Shown: piece after piece, positions 47,194 to 58,636 of the stretch
Numbering within the stretch: position 1 is the first letter of the stretch
How the letters are laid out: every line of letters begins with the position of its first letter
NCBI GenBank assembly: GCA_963682175.1
Contig: OY821784.1
Location: 21,247,621 to 21,311,620, forward strand
DNA length: 64,000 nucleotides
Source: Triglochin maritima
Lineage: Eukaryota > Streptophyta > Magnoliopsida > Alismatales > Juncaginaceae
Direction: 5' to 3'
Notes under the pieces: generated by a model
Seen by the model: only the letters and a program-made list of their open reading frames with translations
Told to the model about the DNA's origin: nothing
Databases searched by the model: none
Position numbers and translations under genes: made by a program

Positions 47194-47590
47194 TGTATGA
47201 CCCGCTCTCCTGATATTATAATAATGTCCATTTTCATCATTCTTGCTTGTGTGTTATTCTTTATGTGTGTTTCTTTGTGTTGTGTATGTTCTCGTTTCGG
47301 GAAAGTTTCCCTTTTCAGTGAAAGTGTCCTTTCTGGGGATGATTCCTCTTCGGGGAAAATCCCGCTTTGGAGAAAAGTTTCCTTTTCGGGAGAAGTTTCC
47401 TTTCGGGAAAAGCTTCCATTCAGGAAATGTTTCCATTTGATCGGGTGGGTGCGGTGCATCGAGCGCGCACGTAACTAGACTAGGTTGGCTTGGTGTTGGT
47501 TGAGGGTGGTGTTGGACCTCAAAACTCTCGCGTCATGTGGCCTGGTGTGTTGGAAGTGGGTGAGTCAGCAGCTGAGGTGGTGCCATGTCA
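47194..47590 (+). repeat. Type-C LTR fragment with degenerate short tandem repeats
   Basis: It starts TGTATGACCCGCTCTCC, parallel to the minus-strand LTR at 46893. From about 47290 to 47435 it consists of six or seven degenerate units of about 20-22 bp built on TTCGGGAAAAGTTTCC. The other type-C LTR has only about two such units. The fragment passes without a gap into SIRE-type gag. Confidence 0.6.
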
Positions 47591-47599
47591 TCATGCATT

Positions 47600-49108
47600 C
47601 AAATTCAAATTTCAGCAAGAAAGGAAGGAGATCTTGAGAGAATGTCCAGATCTATCTACATCTAAGCCACCTTTGTTTAATGAGTTAAATTATGACTATT
47701 GGAAGAAAAGAATGAGAATATATTTGCAATCAAATGATTTGAAATATTTGACATTCATATTAAACTCATACACACCTCCTAATGATGATGAAATTGTATC
47801 CTTAACAAAACCCAAAATTAAGGAAGCGGAGATGAATTCCCGCATTTGAATATCTTGTATTGTGGGTTAAATGAAGGGGAATACACTAGGGTAAGAGGTT
47901 GTGAAAGTGCTTATGATATTTGGCATACATTAGAAATGCATCATGAGGGTTCAAATAGATTGAAAGAAACTAGGATAAATTTGCTCATGCATAAATATGA
48001 ATTATTTCATATGCAATCCGGTGAAACCATAAGTGAGATGCACACTCGCTTCACCGAGATAATTAACTCTCTTAAAGCACTTGGCAAGGATTTTAGCAAG
48101 GGAGAGATTACTCGAAAAATTCTCCGATCACTCACCAACGATTGGGAGGAGAAGACGACCACCATCGAAGAAGCACAAGATCTCACCAAATTATCGGTCG
48201 AGGAACTAATGGGTAGTCTCATGACATATGAGATACAAATGAAAGACCGCATTGAGAAGAGAGTGAAGAAATCCTTGGGGTTACACGTCGTCGCCAATTC
48301 GATAAAAGGAGATAGTGATATCGAGGAACAATTGGCGACACAACAATTTAAGGAATTTCTCAAACAAGAGAAAGAAAGGAGAAAAGAGAAGAAGAAGAGA
48401 AAGAGAAAAGAAAAGAAGAAGAAAGCTCTTAAAGCTACATGGGACACTTCATCATCTTCATCAATTGAAGGCCAATTCGCCTCAATGTGCTTCATGGCAA
48501 TAGAAGACGATGATAGTGAGGTATCTTCTTGCTCTAGTCACGATTCAATTGATTCAAATGATTCAAATGCATATAATGAACTTCAATGTGAATTCAATGA
48601 ATTGCTTGAAAATTTTGAGAAAATTTGTCAAAAGAATAAACTAGCAAGAAAGAAAATCAATGAGCTACAATCTCAAATTGAATCTATCATGAATGATAAG
48701 AATGAATTACTTGCTAGTCATGATAAAATTGCATTAGAGAACACTCAATTGATTGATGAAATTGCAACTCTAAATGCAAAACCTTCATGTAGTGTTGATA
48801 TTCAAGATCTAATTGCTAGGAATGTTCAATTACAAAAGGATCTTGAAAAATTCACAAGTGGAAAGAAAATGCTTGATATGCTTATCGGTAGTCAAAGACA
48901 ATCACTAGATAAATATGGTATAGGTTTTTATGCTAATAACTTTAAGAACCATGTTATTCACACTACTTTGAATGGAATGCATTTTGTAGTGAATAAAACT
49001 TCATCAAGTATTTGGGCACCTAAAACCAAAATGGTTTGGGTTCCAAAAACTAACATGATTGGACCCAAGCAAAAATGGGTACCAAAATCTTTAATTGTAG
49101 GTACTTGA
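47600..49108 (+). pseudogene. gag: SIRE-type copia gag without zinc knuckle
   Basis: The reading starts near 47600 (P-P-L-F-N-E-L-N-Y-D-Y-W-K-K-R-M), is shifted near 47840, and then runs clean from 47846 to 49108 (420 codons). The domain is the copia gag polypeptide (UBN2-type): N-I-L-Y-C-G-L-N, T-I-S-E-M-H-T-R-F-T, K-I-L-R-S-L and I-E-E-A-Q-D-L. Where SIRE gag normally has a CCHC knuckle there is a Lys/Arg/Glu-rich run (about residues 172-200 of the long frame), then K-A-L-K-A-T-W-D, an acidic Ser-rich stretch, a coiled coil (about 250-330) and W-V-P-K. No protease or pol follows. The 5' LTR is missing; the gag adjoins a foreign LTR fragment. Confidence 0.82.
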
Positions 49109-49706
49109 AGGAGGAAATCGGTGGTGACCGGATAAGCTTCAAAGAAAAATTTAAAGCCGGTTGCATCACCGAATACGGGTTGAGTCAATTCAAAGCGCCA
49201 CGAGGGTATAAATTTCGATTGACTCTAATCTAAGTTTTAGAGCTTAATAGACATATCTTGTAATATAATTCATTGCATATCTTATACCCTATTCATTGCA
49301 TATCATATACCACATCCATGATCATAAATGTCAATTTGCAAAATGGATGTTAAATAGGCTAAAAGGGAAAATACAAATGCACTTCATTGTTAATATTCAT
49401 TGTTGCTATTTAGCCTCATTGATAGGGGGAGCCTAAAATTGCAAAATCATATAATTAAGGGGGAGAATTAGATATCTCTTACTTTGGCATCAAATGCTTA
49501 ATGTTTGCTTTTTGATTGATGTCAAAGGGGGAGAAGAATTAGGATGAGCTTCAATTTTAAATAAACTATGCATGTTGTTAAGGGGAGAAATCTTATAAAT
49601 GCATAGATTACATATATATTAAGAAACAAAACATATAGAAAGGGGAGAAAAAAAATTGAACTCAAATATTAAGATATAGATTTGCCATCATCAAAAAGGG
49701 GGAGAT
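49109..49706 (+). other. 3' non-coding region and purine tract of the SIRE-type element
   Basis: It contains several G-rich purine runs (GGGGGAG) and ends CATCATCAAAAAGGGGGAGAT before the LTR, the usual SIRE purine tract (49693-49706). About 600 bp separate the gag stop from the LTR, so the entire pol is deleted, not just decayed. Confidence 0.8.
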
Positions 49707-51221
49707 TGTTGGCTTTTTAGCCTTAATCTTTATTTAGTTTTGATGATTAAGTAAACTAATCTTAATCTATATTTAATCAATCAACCTAGACAATCAAAGT
49801 AAGCAAACATGACTACAAGCATTGCATATATATTCGTGTATTTGCGATATTCTTAATAGGTTGATGAAGAATCAAGCTAAGGAGCTTTGGGACAAGAAGA
49901 TAAAGACTCAAGACATGTAATCAAGCTTTGGACCAATATGTAATTTAGTATAATTTGAGTCCTAAGGATTAATGTAAACTTGAGCACATTAGGATTTTGT
50001 CCCGTATCCCCACGGTTAACCGAACCCCTCTCGGTAAACCGAATCATGTAGAGTTCGGTCCACCGAACACCTTGCGGTCAACCGTATAGAATCCTTTAGG
50101 TGTTCCCTGGAATAACAACCTCGGTACACCGAACCACCTTCGGTAGACCGAAATAGCCTGGACCGGTTTTGGACTTTGCTCCAACGGTCGTATTTAAATC
50201 TTGACCTAAAGCCCAATTGACTTATCCATATTCGGTACACCGAACTTCATTCGGCCAACCGAATCATATTGCCTTAGGAGTCCAACGGCTATTTAACTTG
50301 ACCGTTATTGTTAAAACAATTTCCCACGCATTGTCAGCGCAAAACCCGCGCTAACTTCGGTATACCGAAGTATACACGGTCAACCGAACTTGAGTAGATC
50401 AGAGCCCAATCAATTCTACTGTCTACCTTGGAACGGTGAACCGAATGGACTTCGGTGAACCGAATTTAATTAGGGCTAAATAGATAAAAACTACTGGAGG
50501 TTGGTGAACGGTGATCCGATACTTAATCGGTCAACCGAGTTCTTAGTTCAGACCAATGTTTCGGACTACCATGTGTATAACGGTCGACCGAATCTGTCTC
50601 GATTTCTGGACGAGCTTAAGTCACATCTTGCATTCTCATTGGTCCATTCCCCACCAACTCCCAAATGGATATATGAGCTTGAAGGCTTATAAATAAGACC
50701 TCACTTGGTTTCTTTGAGCTTCTTGAACACTTCCTATCTATCCAATACTCAAAGCCAAATCCTCTCCATCTTCAAGCTCTCAATCCACAACACTCAAGCC
50801 TAAACTTCACCACTTGCATATCCAATTCAATATCATATCCAAGTGTGCTCAAGTATAGAGTGTTAGTTAGAGTGTGATTCAACTTCCATATCAAAGAATC
50901 AAAGAGTTGTAAAAGCTTCGAGGAAGCTCCCTCTCGGGTTGTGAGAGGAGACACGAGTGAGGCGAGGTTGTTCGCGAGGCTCGGTGTTGTAAACGGCGTT
51001 GGTCTTGGCCTGGAACGGAGATCGGTTAGTGGAACCGTAAGCGAGGCTCGGGGGATCGAGCGAGGCTTGCGAGGAGGACTAGGACCCGGGTGTGGGTGCC
51101 AAACCTCTCTAAACTCCGGTGTCTACGATTTGTGGTTTGCATTGTCTCTACTCCTTAATCCTTCGATTAGTATTTTTAATTCCGCATTTATCTATCGATT
51201 AGAGGGCCATAGATCCTAACA
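49707..51221 (+). repeat. 3' LTR of the SIRE-type element
   Basis: It runs TGTTGGCTTTTTAGCC to GATCCTAACA, 1515 bp. A TATA box is at 50688-50695. About fifteen TTCGGT-NN-ACCGAA units lie in 50000-50600, with varied central bases. The next five bases, AAAAG (51222-51226), lie inside an Athila-family LTR; the matching left duplication is not in place. Confidence 0.9.
50688..50695 (+). promoter_or_regulatory. TATA box of the SIRE-type LTR
   Basis: TATAAATA in GGCTTATAAATAAGACC, about 90 bp after the last TTCGGT-NN-ACCGAA unit. This places the palindrome array in the upstream promoter region. Confidence 0.5.
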
Positions 51222-52642
51222 AAAAGGACTGAATTGTGAGACCTAGGCACTAAGATACAAGGGAGAAGGACCTGAACGTAAGACCGAAGGACCAAAGTGC
51301 AAAACAGAAAACTCCACACCATCACGGGGAGTATTTTGGCAATTCGATTCGGGTCGGAGCTCCAATAAACGAAGTATATGCATCAAAGACTAACAAAGAC
51401 ATCTAGAAGAGCCCACAACAAATTCGAGTTGGATCCAGAACCGATAGACTGCCAATTGGCGGTCTGGGACCGCTAATTGGCGATTTGTTTGGCTCCGAAT
51501 CCGCTAAGCCTTGGTGGGCATGTGTATTAAAGTGTGTTTATTCTATTTCTGGTATTTGTTTAGTCCTGTACCGGGGGATTGTCCCGGATTACCTTTTTTA
51601 TGGCTACAAATAGAACTCTTCACCTTCTATTGTAAACTACTCATTGCTTGGTGGCATTCTCTCTGCTTGGAGTAAGCCTTGAAGCAAAACTCAAGGTGGA
51701 GAGGAATGCTACCTTCAATATGAGTCATTGTTAATAAAATAATTGTTCTTAGTTTCTTTTAATCTTGTCTTTTAATTTTTGCATGCTTCTTTAGTTTTAC
51801 TTTCCTTTCCTTTTAGTTTCTTTAATATTCCTTGCTTGCTTAGTCTAATTTCATTTTACTAGAATATTTCATTTTAATGTAGGTTGTAGTGTAATGATTA
51901 TTGAGTAGTTCCATCCCCATTTGGGGGGTGGAGAAATATGTGATATGATCATGTAGTGTATTAGGTGTGTGTTATCTTAATCCCTTGAGCCTTATATGAT
52001 TTCCATAACCATCTAATGGGATTTCACTCTTATCTTTGATATTGTAATGCTCTTGAATGAATCTTAGCTTATGCTTAGATTAGTGGACCTATTTTATGGG
52101 GAATGATAAGGTGAGAACATGGATGGAATTAATATTGGAAACACAATTCGTAGTGTATGTACTCTTGTTGCCTTTACCTTGGTTAATGTCTTGTATGTTT
52201 TAATGATATTGGGTTATCTTATTTCATGTGGAGGCATAGTAGGGTCTAGTCTTTATACATCAGTTCATTTAGCTTCATTCCAATTATTGTCTTGTATGTT
52301 TTAATGATATGATCTTATCTTATTTCATGTGGAGGCAAAGTTGGATTTAGTTTTGTGATTTCATGAACTACATATTGTGAGGAGCATAATTGAACACACA
52401 CACACACACATCTTTATACTCACATTATTTCTCTACCCCCTATGGGGTTTAGTTTTATTGCTTCTCTTCCATTTCCGTTTTGCATTTTAGTGTAGTTTAG
52501 TGTAACCAACCTTTCTCTCCTTTCTTTACCACTCGCCTTCAAACAAACCAAAAGTCGACACACCTCCCTGTGGATCGACCCGTATTTGTCACCGCTTCAA
52601 CGCGGCCGTGCACTTGCTGTTTAATATAAAACGAACCAATCA
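51222..52642 (+). repeat. 5' LTR of gag-only copy 3, start missing
   Basis: It matches 56873-58419 from about its position 130 onward. In roughly 400 bp compared by eye I see about four differences. It keeps two palindromes (about 51449-51490). It ends GAACCAATCA. Confidence 0.9.
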
Positions 52643-52648
52643 AGTTTT

Positions 52649-52665
52649 TGGCGCTGTTGCCGGGG
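52649..52665 (+). other. Primer binding site, tRNA-Asp
   Basis: TGGCGCTGTTGCCGGGG, one mismatch to the complement of the tRNA-Asp 3' end, 6 bp after the LTR; identical to copy 2. Confidence 0.88.
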
Positions 52666-53773
52666 AGGTGCTATGTCCAGACTTTGGTTTGGATGATTCA
52701 AGTGGTTTTAATTTTTTGTTTTTAGTTTTTGTATGTTTCAAGCATTCTTCGGATCAAGGGGAAGCGACTGGAGGAATTTGAGAGCAAAAGACCCAAAACT
52801 GACCGTTAATCAGCGGTCGGGGACCGCCAATTGGCGGCCTAGTGAGCCTCAATCTCTCTCAATTTTGTTCTGGTTGTTGCTTTGTTCATTGTAGTTATCT
52901 GGGAGCATTATTTTGCATGTTGTGACTTCTAGTTTTCTCCCAGATTAAAAATCAATCCCCTTTAATCAACTTGGACAATAAAACTCAAAGCAAAAGATTA
53001 GACTTCTTGTCATCTAGGTCATGCATCATTTGTAGACCTTGCATGCATTTATCTTTTCTTTGCTTTACATTTTGTTGTTGATTGCTGGCGTGAGGTACGT
53101 GCAACCAAATCTCTCATTCATGCATGTTTTGATCATGCATTAGTTAGTAAGGTGCATCGGGACAGGAGTGAGTTGAGCGTTTGATTGGAGCGTTGATTGC
53201 TAGATTTAGGATCGAAACGCTACTAAGGACGGGTTGTCCCATACAAGATAAGGTGGGGGATTTCATCACCCTTTCCTTTGCCCCAAAAATCACTCTTAAT
53301 CAAGCCTTAATCTAAAAGCAAGTAGACATTGGCCCTAGGATTTCGGACGCACTAGGAGAGTGGTTTAGTTGAGATCGTCATGGCCTGATCGGCATCGCCT
53401 ACCTTGTCGATAGTAGGAGGTACTGGATCTCCGGATCTGGTATCACTTGCTGGGCATTGTGGTCTTCGTTGTGGGGAGGTGAAGCGTGTCGAGACTAGGG
53501 ATCTCTAAGTTAGGCGTCGTCTAGCCTAAGGACCCATTGCCTTACATTGTTTGAGTCGTGCTTGCTAGATTAGGCATCTACCTGATCCCATTACCCACGC
53601 TAGATTTTGGGATTCTTCCCTTCTCCTCTGAGTCATCTTCTTCTCACCTACTTCTACGTTCTAGTATCCTCCCCTTTACACTCTCTGGTAGCGTTTTAGG
53701 GTCGAGTCAAGCATTTTTGCGAGTTTAGCCTCGTGGTGGTGAGAGTGGTCGACTCGAGAGTTTTTTTGTTGAG
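52666..53773 (+). other. Leader of gag-only copy 3
   Basis: Aligns with the other two leaders. The paired palindromes are at about 52801-52844, including GACCGCCAATTGGCGGCC. No conserved frame is visible. Confidence 0.7.
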
Positions 53774-55316
53774 ATGGATGGTTACATGGGAGACCATCCA
53801 TATCATTGTTGGGACCAGGACAATTCTTCCTGGTATTCTGGACCCATGCAACCTGGGGTGGCTCAGACTAACACCCTGTATCGTTGGGACAATCTTAATT
53901 GTGTGACTGAGCAATCTTCATATTGGGATAATATGAGAGAGGCACCGACTGCTAGACCACCATCTAGTTACGTCGGACCATAGGTTGGTCAACAAACTGA
54001 GAAATTACAACAAACTTTGGCCTCTTTCATGCATGCGGTAGACGACATGAGTGCACTGGTCGCTCCAGTAGCTGTGTCGTGCGACTCTTGTGGGTTGAGT
54101 GGTCATGTTATCGGGGAATGTCCTTATGTTCCCCTAGAGCCTGAGTATGAGCATACATTTTCCCAAAATGCTCAATATGACCATTACGCATCCGCGTACA
54201 ACCAGAGAGGGATAGATTCGTGGGGAGACACTGAAGGGAATGTGTTCTAAAAGTTTTACTTTTAAATGTCAATTCTTATTCAAATTCTTATACTTCATTT
54301 TCACCCCAGTAACCTCCTCCCGAATACCCAGAATTCTACCAACACCCCACTTCAAATCATTGTTCTCATTCTCAACCCATCAACACCCAACCCCAAAATT
54401 TCCCAAGCTCTGACTTGGACCTCATAGTTGACCGCATACCTGATTCCTTGAAACAAACTTTCCTTACGTTCATGGAAACCACTCAACAGTCCATACAAAA
54501 TATGGCACTGCAAGTGAGTCAAATGACGCAGCAATTACGTGAACGTGAGGAGAGTAACTTTTCTTGTCAACATGAGGATTCATCTTTTGATATCGAACCA
54601 CCAGCACATCCACAAATTCAAAACACAATCTTTCAAAGTCAAACTCCTAGTCAGTCTGACGGACTTGGGGTTTCAATTCACGATCACTTCGTGGAGGATT
54701 TGATTCCAATTGAGAAAACACATTGTCCAATTTCATTATGAGTCGGCACAGGATTGTGCCTTATCTTTCTGTCCCGTGGCCCTTGAGCCACATGATCTTC
54801 ATGTTGTGCCTCTTAAGGACTCACCTCTGGTGGAGCAAGATCTCCCTAGTACCCTCAATTTCAAACAACCTGATGAGAGTTTGCCTCCCACTATTGTTCC
54901 TGATCATCTTGGAAATGATGGAACATCAAACAACGACATTGCTAATGAGGGTATTAGGAGTTCCTTGGAGGATACCTTGGGTAAGAGACCAACTTTTTGT
55001 TTGCTTGGTGAGTCGGACATGCCTAACGAGGTTCTTGGCCTCGTTCCGACCCACTAGCCTGTTGGTTGGAGAGTTTGGATTGACGACCATAACTTCAGCA
55101 CTGCAACGGGAGAAACTCTTCTTCCATTGCCCCATATTTCCCAAACTCTTGAGAGGTTCACGCTCTTTCAATTTGATCCTTTGAATGAGTTTGAATGATA
55201 CGCCTTTGCGTCCAATTCATGAACCTCTCCTTTCATCTTGTGCTCTTTGTGAGGGGTGCCCAAACATGAGTATTCTGGCCCCGCGTGGTGTCATGTTCCC
55301 TTTCCAAGTGCATTGA
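53774..55316 (+). pseudogene. Gag-like protein of gag-only copy 3, broken
   Basis: Same start and layout as at 36101. A TAG at about 53981 interrupts the first part, while the zinc knuckle (C-D-S-C-G-L-S-G-H-V-I-G-E-C) near 54080-54121 is intact in the same frame. A 40-bp foreign insert at 54231-54274 brings a stop. The coiled coil and C-terminal region are readable at 54415-54741. A shift near 54715 then moves the frame to 54710-55057, with a stop near 55057 and a short duplication near 55190. The end F-P-F-Q-V-H is kept. Confidence 0.8.
54231..54274 (+). repeat. 40-bp copia LTR-start scar inside the gag-like gene
   Basis: The bases TGAAGGGAATGTGTTCTAAA and the following 20 match the first 43 bp of the copia LTR at 4531. 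Copies 1 and 2 lack them at this place. The sequence rejoins the gag-like gene within CAATT, which both sequences share. Confidence 0.85.
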
Positions 55317-56857
55317 CCCACTTTTGAGGTTCCCATTTGATGTCTTTTGACAAATGAAGATGGGAACTTATGTTTGTACATAGTTATATTAAACAAAACG
55401 AAGTACAATAAAAAACTCCTTCAGTGAGCATCGATTGTTGTGGGCTCCAACCCTTGAGTATTTGGGCCCCATTTCGTTCACGTATTTGTCTCCCTTTTTA
55501 AGTATCTCACAAGTTTTGAGGGGAATTTGGGTTGTGTCCATCAACATAACCACGAACTTCCTTTTGGGCTTCATGTTGGTGAGATCTTTCCTTTTTCATG
55601 AATAAATCCATGTAGTATCTTCCTCGCATTCATTTAGGACAATGCATGAAGTAGGTTGTGGGGGGTGTTTTACGTGTGTACATAGTTGAGTCTTTTCTTT
55701 TGATTTTGTTTGTTCTTTTGTGTGCATTGATAGGGTCATGTTAGTGTGTTGCATTTCATATTGATATATCAGCTTGCCATGATCCTTAGGTGACTTGTCT
55801 TCTTTTGCTTGCCTAGTGCTTCAAAATTTTCACAAATCTTTCAAAATCTTCATGTGTTTGCGAAAGAAAATGTTTTGTGGGTTTTATGTGTGTTTAGCAT
55901 GTGCAAAACCGTTGAGAGGAAGTAAAAAGAAAGCTCCCAAAATTATCTTGAACTTGATGCATTAGGATATCTAGTACAGTTGTTTTAGGACATATCTAGT
56001 CGTTAGGATGCACCCCAGTAATCATAGGGTTTCAGTGCTCAAACATTTAAAGAAGTCCACCCTAAACCTAGTGAGTCAATAATTCGTGTCTGTTAATTTA
56101 AGGAAGTTTGTTGTAGTCAAGGACACTTTAATTCTTGTTGTGAGACATTAAGTGTAGGGGTTTTGGTTCATGTGTAGATAAGAAATAAGTGAGTAGGTGT
56201 TCTCTCTTCTCGTACGGCTCCTATCACTCGGGAAAGTAGGTCTGAGGGAAATTGTGCCCGGTGCTTTCGAGTCATCTGACTTGGGATGCACCGACCGAAC
56301 TCCCGTTACACGGGTGGTAGGGATTGCCCTATGTGGAGATTTGGGGAAAGGTGTATGTGATAGTGTAAGTCCTCATGGGCAATGATGCACGAACCCTGAC
56401 CCTGGGAGAATGAAGCTCCAACTAATAAAAAGAAAAGAAGAAGAAAAAATGCAAATAAGAACCTTAATGGACCTTACACTTTGTCTCACTTGAGGATGTT
56501 GAGGTTGTCCATGTCTTTCACTTAAGTCCTTATTTAACTTGCATGATTGCTTCATTAGGCTAGGTGTGTGGACTGATTACCTATATAGAGTCGGCCCGTA
56601 GGATTACCGCGTCCAATGATCGACAAAATATGTCCAACGAGTCGAGTGTCTAGATTGAATAATGCATCTTGTTCGGATTTTGTGGGTATATCCTCTGAAA
56701 ACCCTCAGGAGACAACACTCTTCCCCCTTGTCAACAAGGAGATTTAATGGCTTGTTACACGTGCTAAGGGCAACCGTGATTCCTACGAAAATGAGTTACG
56801 ATTTCTTGTTTTTCGTATGCTTCTCTTTCTTTGTTTTGCTCGAGACTAGCAAAAGTT
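55317..56857 (+). other. 3' non-coding region of gag-only copy 3
   Basis: Conserved family region with small deletions relative to copies 1 and 2, for example the loss of the TTTTCCCTCGGGGGCGAG stretch near 56015. No frame is visible. Confidence 0.7.
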
Positions 56858-56872
56858 AGGTGTGGGGGTATT
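56858..56872 (+). other. Polypurine tract of copy 3
   Basis: AGGTGTGGGGGTATT directly before the 3' LTR. Confidence 0.8.
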
Positions 56873-58419
56873 TGATTGACATCATTTCATGCTTACATTT
56901 GTATCTTATATCCATTATCTTTCACCTAAAAAATGCTACGTAACGAGCTTTATGTTTGAATTTCAGAAATAAAGAGGTTTGAAGAGAAGAGGCGTGAAAG
57001 GACCCAAAAGTAGGGAAAAGGGACTGAATTGTGAGACCTGAGGACTAAGATGCAAGGAAGAAGGACCTGAACGTAAGACAGAAGGACCAAAGAGCAAAAA
57101 AGAAAACTCAATACCATCATAGGGAGTATTTTGGCATTTCGATTCGGGTCGGAGCTCCAATAAACGAAGTATATGCATCAAAGACCAACAAAGACATCCA
57201 GAAGAGCCCACAACAAATTCGAGTTGGATCCAGAACCAATAGACCGCTAATTGGCGGTCTGTTTGGCTCCGAATCCGCTAAGCTTAGGTGGGCATGTGTA
57301 TTAGAGTGTGTTTATTCTATTTCTGGTATTTGTTTAGTCCCGTACCGGGGGATTGTCCCAGATTACCTTTTTCTATGGCTATAAATAGAACTCTTCACCT
57401 TCTATTGTAAACTACCCATTGCTTGGTGGCATTCTCTCTACTTGGAGTAAGCCTTGAAGCAAAACTCAAGGTGGAGAAGAATGCTACCTTCAATATGAGT
57501 CATTGTTAATAAAATAATTGTTCTTAGTTTCTTTTAATCTTGTCTTTTAATTTTTGCATGCTTCTTTAGTTTTACTTTCCTTTCCTTTTAGTTTCTTTAA
57601 TATTCCTTGCTTGCTTAGTCTAATTTCATTTTAGTAGAATATTTCATTTTAATGTAGGTTGTAGTGTAATGATTATTGAGTAGTTCCATCCCCATTTGGG
57701 GGGTGGAGAAATATGTGATATGATCATGTAGTGTATTAGGTGTGTGTTATCTTAATCCCTTGAGCCTTATATGATTTACATAACCATCTAATGGGATTTC
57801 ACTCTTATCTTTGATATGCTAATGCTCTTGAATGAATCTTAGCTTATGCTTAGATTAGTGGACCTATTTTATGGGGAATGATAAGGTGAGAACATGGATG
57901 GAATTAATATTGGAAACACAATTCGCAGTGTATGTACTCTTGTTGCCTTTACCTTGGTTAATGTCTTGTATGTTTTAATGATATTGGGTTATCTTATTTC
58001 ATGTGGAGGCATAGTAGGGTCTAGTCTTTATACATCAGTTCATTTAGCTTCATTCCAATTATTGTATTGTATGTTTTAATGATATGATCTTATCTTATTT
58101 CATGTGGAGGCAAAGTTGGATTTAGTTTTTTGATTTCATGCACTACATATTGTGAGGAGCATAATTGAACACACACACACACACACATCTTTATACTCAC
58201 ATTATTTCTCTACCCCCTATGGGGTTTAGTTTTATTGCTTCTCTTCCATTTTCTTTTTGCATTTTAGTGTAGTTTAGTGTAACCAACCTTTCTCTCCTTT
58301 CTTTTCCACTCGCCTTCGAACAAACCAAAAGTCGACACACCTCCCTGTGGATCGACCCGTATTTGCCACTGCTTCAACGCGGCCGTGCACTTGCGGTTTA
58401 ATATAAAACGAATCAATCA
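56873..58419 (+). repeat. 3' LTR of gag-only copy 3
   Basis: It runs TGATTGACATCATTTC to GAATCAATCA, 1547 bp. A TATA box (CTATAAATAG) is at 57379-57388 and a CCGGGGGATTGTCCC inverted repeat just before it. It has a single palindrome, GACCGCTAATTGGCGGTC, near 57242, where the 5' LTR has two. An (AC)n run is at about 58170-58190. Confidence 0.92.
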
Positions 58420-58631
58420 TTCCCTTTTGTAGATGGGTCCTTGTGCATGACAGAGAGGTTCATTTTGCTTCATTTAAGTCCTTTCCTCAGACGTTTCAGT
58501 CTTTTTTCTCTTTCCTTCTCTTCTTTATTACCTAATACCTGAAATATAACAACAAACACTCGAGTACCACAATATTGGGCTAAAATTAAGGATATATAGT
58601 ATGAATATGATGCATGATAAGCTACTAATCA
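58420..58631 (-). repeat. Type-B LTR fragment, minus strand
   Basis: Reverse complement of the start of the LTR type at 43391. Its TG end is at 58631 (ACTAATCA on the plus strand), where it meets tnp2 coding sequence. Copy 3 cut it on the left. Confidence 0.7.
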
Positions 58632-58636
58632 CATGT

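Larger units (their letters stand above)
51222..58419 (+). mobile_element. Gag-only Athila-type LTR element, copy 3, 5' LTR truncated
   Basis: The 5' LTR lacks its first 130 bp or so (cut by the SIRE-type element). Then come the primer site, leader, broken gag-like gene, 3' non-coding region, purine tract and full 3' LTR (56873-58419). The two LTRs are nearly identical over the shared length, which suggests the youngest insertion of the family here. It carries a 40-bp copia LTR scar in its gag-like gene. Confidence 0.88.

Noticed and set aside
48007..48495. 162-codon minus-strand frame rich in Phe and Ser
   Set aside because: It is the antisense of the Lys/Glu-rich SIRE gag region; the composition explains it.
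49990..50600. Regularly recurring short repeats as a possible CRISPR array
   Set aside because: The units are palindromes with variable spacing and a variable centre, inside a plant LTR, and there are no cas genes.
52119..52304. 61-codon hydrophobic frame also present at 57894-58079
   Set aside because: The two copies are the same place in the two LTRs of one element; the near identity reflects recent LTR duplication, not selection on a protein.
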